Origin: Lingula anatina | Taxonomy: Eukaryota > Brachiopoda > Lingulata > Lingulida > Lingulidae | Length of the DNA: 64,000 nt | Assembly (NCBI RefSeq): GCF_001039355.2 | Contig: NW_019774214.1 | Coordinates: forward strand, 358,214-422,213 | Direction: 5' to 3' | Shown: positions 61,612 through 64,000 of the stretch, piece after piece | Layout of the letters: each line of letters starts with the position of its first letter | Position numbering within the stretch: the stretch's first letter is position 1 | Program-made: the position numbers and the translations under genes | Notes under the pieces: generated by a model | Seen by the model: the letters and a program-made list of their open reading frames with translations, nothing else | Told to the model about the DNA's origin: nothing | Databases searched by the model: none

Positions 61612-63218
61612 TATCTCCCCTATGCATTGGCATTCATTTTGGATTTCAGCACCATGCCATGTGGGGTTATGGCTTGGGCATACTTGAGGTTAAGTTGACT
61701 TATCACCTTTGTTCACATTTTTCCTAATTTCAATTTTCTGGATTGAAAGTTACTATAATTGACATCATCTCTGTGAATTTTCAGGCAAATGTATGGAGAA
61801 ATAAAAAATTGATGTGCATAAGATAAATCAACTTTGTTTTATTTCACCCATTACCAAATGAAAATGTAGTTTTTAACAGGCCATAACTCTTGATACTGCA
61901 TTTTGAATTTAAATGTAATTCTATTTTCATTTAGCTTAAAATATTGGCTTTTTAAAAATGTATACTTTGTATGGGTGATAAAGGCAAACAAATAAATATG
62001 GCCAATTTACTGAGGTGACCTGGCTTTTCAAGGCTAGTTCACAGAATTAATTGGGCACAGCAGAACTTTTTGGGTCAGCATTAACTGGATCCTACGGGGT
62101 TAAGTTAAATTTTCCAAGGTATATATATAAAACAAAGTCACAGTCACCTCAACCTGTCTATCTATAACAGGGTACCGAGAACTGTCAACTTTATTAACTT
62201 CATTCCATCACATTTACAGCAAAGTATTCATCCTAGTGTTAGCTGACCTTGCAAGGAATTCAGTTTATTGGAATGTATTTCTGAATAACAACTCACTAGT
62301 TCTCTGAACAATAATTCACTAGTTCACAAAAGACACAAAACAACTGTCACTTTTACTTTAAAAGTTAGTTATAGTATTGATAAACGAAGTATCACGTTTT
62401 CAACAATTAATATATTTAATTACAATCCATGTCTGCAAGGTTGTGTCAATGACCAAAATACAACGTTGAGTCAACAACACATTATGACGGTGTGCACGGC
62501 GACAACGGCGATGGCGACGACAGACGCAGGTGATGGCTATATAGTATATGTACAGACACATCTGTGTCTGTACATAAAAAGCTGCAAACACGATTCATCT
62601 CAATATCAGGAAGATTTTCCAAAAATTCCAGGACCATGGTCCAATTTATACTAGACTGTGTGTGTACAAGCGTGTGTCAACATGTTTACCACGATGCATA
62701 AAAACCAATTTGGAATCCTATATGTGTATCATTAATAAAAAGGGCAATCAAAGAATGTAAATAAAAGAAATAAGTATTAAAGCACAATACTTTCTTATTA
62801 AATATTATAATTTTATTTGTAAAATAGTGAAAGCTTCTAAAATATTAAATATTCCTGAGAAGCAGGAAGAGCAGAGCTGAAGTTTGGCACGTGCAATAAA
62901 ATGCTGGACAATAGAGGCAATATACACAAAATAAGGCCTGTAGGCTGTACAGTGCTACCTTTTACAATTATAAATGGTGTAAAAAGCTAATAATAATTTT
63001 ATGCTGGAATTAAGCCACACTAAATTACCCCGTTTCATGAACCCATTATTAAAATATATACTTTGCTTAATTCATTTTTGAGAAACCAGAACTGACTGTC
63101 AAAACAAGGAAAATGGATCTAATGTTATTGGCTCTTCATTCTATCAAAACATTTTTACATTAATTTTGGCTGCAATAAACCCTCAGATTTTTATTGTTTC
63201 CAATCATTATTCCAATTA

Positions 63219-63254
<36 letters not shown>

Positions 63255-63867
63255 CATTTTCTCAATAATGACATCAAGGGGGTTTCTTTGGGTCAGTTTG
63301 AGCTGACTCCCATTGTCAGTGAATAAACCAGCCCTTCTTAGGGAATTATCCTGATATATATATATATATATATTATTATTAAGTACCAAAGAACTTTTAC
63401 AGAGTCAAACTGTTTTTTATGAGGGTATTCAGAACAGTGTAGTAGTTACAGAATCCTGGATCAAATGTAGCCACCAACTTCAAACTTGCCGCTTAATTCC
63501 TGATTAGACACTGAATACATTCCCTGCGGGGATCACTCAACAAGTATTCTAATTGGGTCATCAATATTTGATTTGCGGTCTGCAGATCTGTTAGTTCCCG
63601 GTTCCGAATGCTCTATTTGTCACTTAAAACCTTTCTATAGCATAAGCCATATACAGTGCATTTGGTTTCTGTACATGTCACAAATGGCACCGCTACTAGA
63701 TCCTGTCCCCATGTGGACATTTCAAACCTGTTTTGGCAGACTGGATATTATGCTTTAAATGCATGTATATATTCACTATGCCTATTTCGTTAAACACAAA
63801 CAAATACTGGCCAAAGCTGCAATGTATACTAATGCCGAAGTGATACCACATGTATTTGAAATATTCT
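61612..63867. other. Spacer between gene C and gene D
   Basis: No gene is recognised between 61,612 and about 62,470. From there it is the repeated 3' flank of the kinase genes, with (AT)n runs at 63,222-63,251 and 63,355-63,371 and a TATTCAGAATAG-type repeat at 63,425-63,607. Confidence 0.5.
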
Positions 63868-64000
63868 TCAACATTTTTCTTCCACATTGTACTTGTCAAT
63901 GTCCTCGTACAGTTTCTCCTCAAACTTCCCCAGAGTAAGAACATCACTCTCCGAGGCCAGGAGGACATCCAAGGAGTTAACAATGTCTTTGAATGTTGAC
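63868..64000 (-). CDS. Gene D: C-terminal end of a third receptor tyrosine kinase (cut by window edge)
   Basis: The last coding exon, running off the window. It encodes the end of a kinase C-lobe and its tail ([19 protein letters not shown] ... EEKC, stop) and differs from gene C at only three residues seen (Asp to Glu, Met to Ile, Ala to Val). The flank beyond the stop matches that of gene C over more than 1 kb. So a third unit of the tandem array lies to the right, in the same orientation. Its extracellular part cannot be seen. Confidence 0.85.
   Translation of the reverse strand, partial: STFKDIVNSLDVLLASESDVLTLGKFEEKLYEDIDKYNVEEKC

Overview
The window is nuclear DNA of an invertebrate animal. 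Genes are split by AT-rich introns with GT..AG borders, there are TATA-box promoters, AATAAA signals, microsatellites and small inverted-repeat transposons, and single n characters at 6491, 10200, 45497 and 55949 look like collapsed assembly gaps. Low GC (about one third by eye) and a cluster of secreted chitin-binding/LamG genes would fit a mollusc. Expanded Ig-type receptor tyrosine kinases are also known from lancelets. I cannot decide between them from sequence alone. Region 1 (1-23,000) is an array of five near-identical genes (A1-A5) for a 391-residue secreted protein: signal peptide, chitin-binding type-2 (CBM14) module, a short Cys-rich module and a LamG/ConA-like domain. A1 (-) and A2 (+) are head to head; A5 (+) has only its last exon, after a gap; A3 (+) and A4 (-) converge. 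All complete copies share the exon plan, a promoter block and a non-coding first exon. Region 2 (24,100-26,500) holds one housekeeping gene, NDUFA8 of mitochondrial complex I (+, four exons), with a TCTCGCGAGA promoter motif. Region 3 (26,600-64,000) is a minus-strand tandem array of Ig-superfamily receptors. Gene B (29,877-51,906) encodes signal peptide, three Ig domains, one membrane helix and a roughly 100-residue tail whose last exon carries an ITIM (IVYADL) and an ITSM (TEYAEI) 26 residues apart, as in vertebrate inhibitory receptors. Its nine exons join in frame to 485 codons. Gene C (53,557-60,287) has practically the same Ig2-Ig3-membrane exons, a distal Ig1 about two thirds identical, and a tyrosine-kinase C-lobe in place of the ITIM tail; its N-lobe is missing at the gap at 55,949. 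A third kinase gene, D, enters at the right edge (63,868). The genes thus look like a paired-receptor locus: shared membrane-proximal parts, divergent distal domains and opposite signalling outputs (predicted SH2-phosphatase recruitment versus kinase). This is the most interesting content of the window. The spacers and introns also hold several non-coding repeat families: a roughly 220-260 bp foldback element in five copies, a TATTCAGAATAG-ended element, and GGATCC- or GTAGCC-ended elements.
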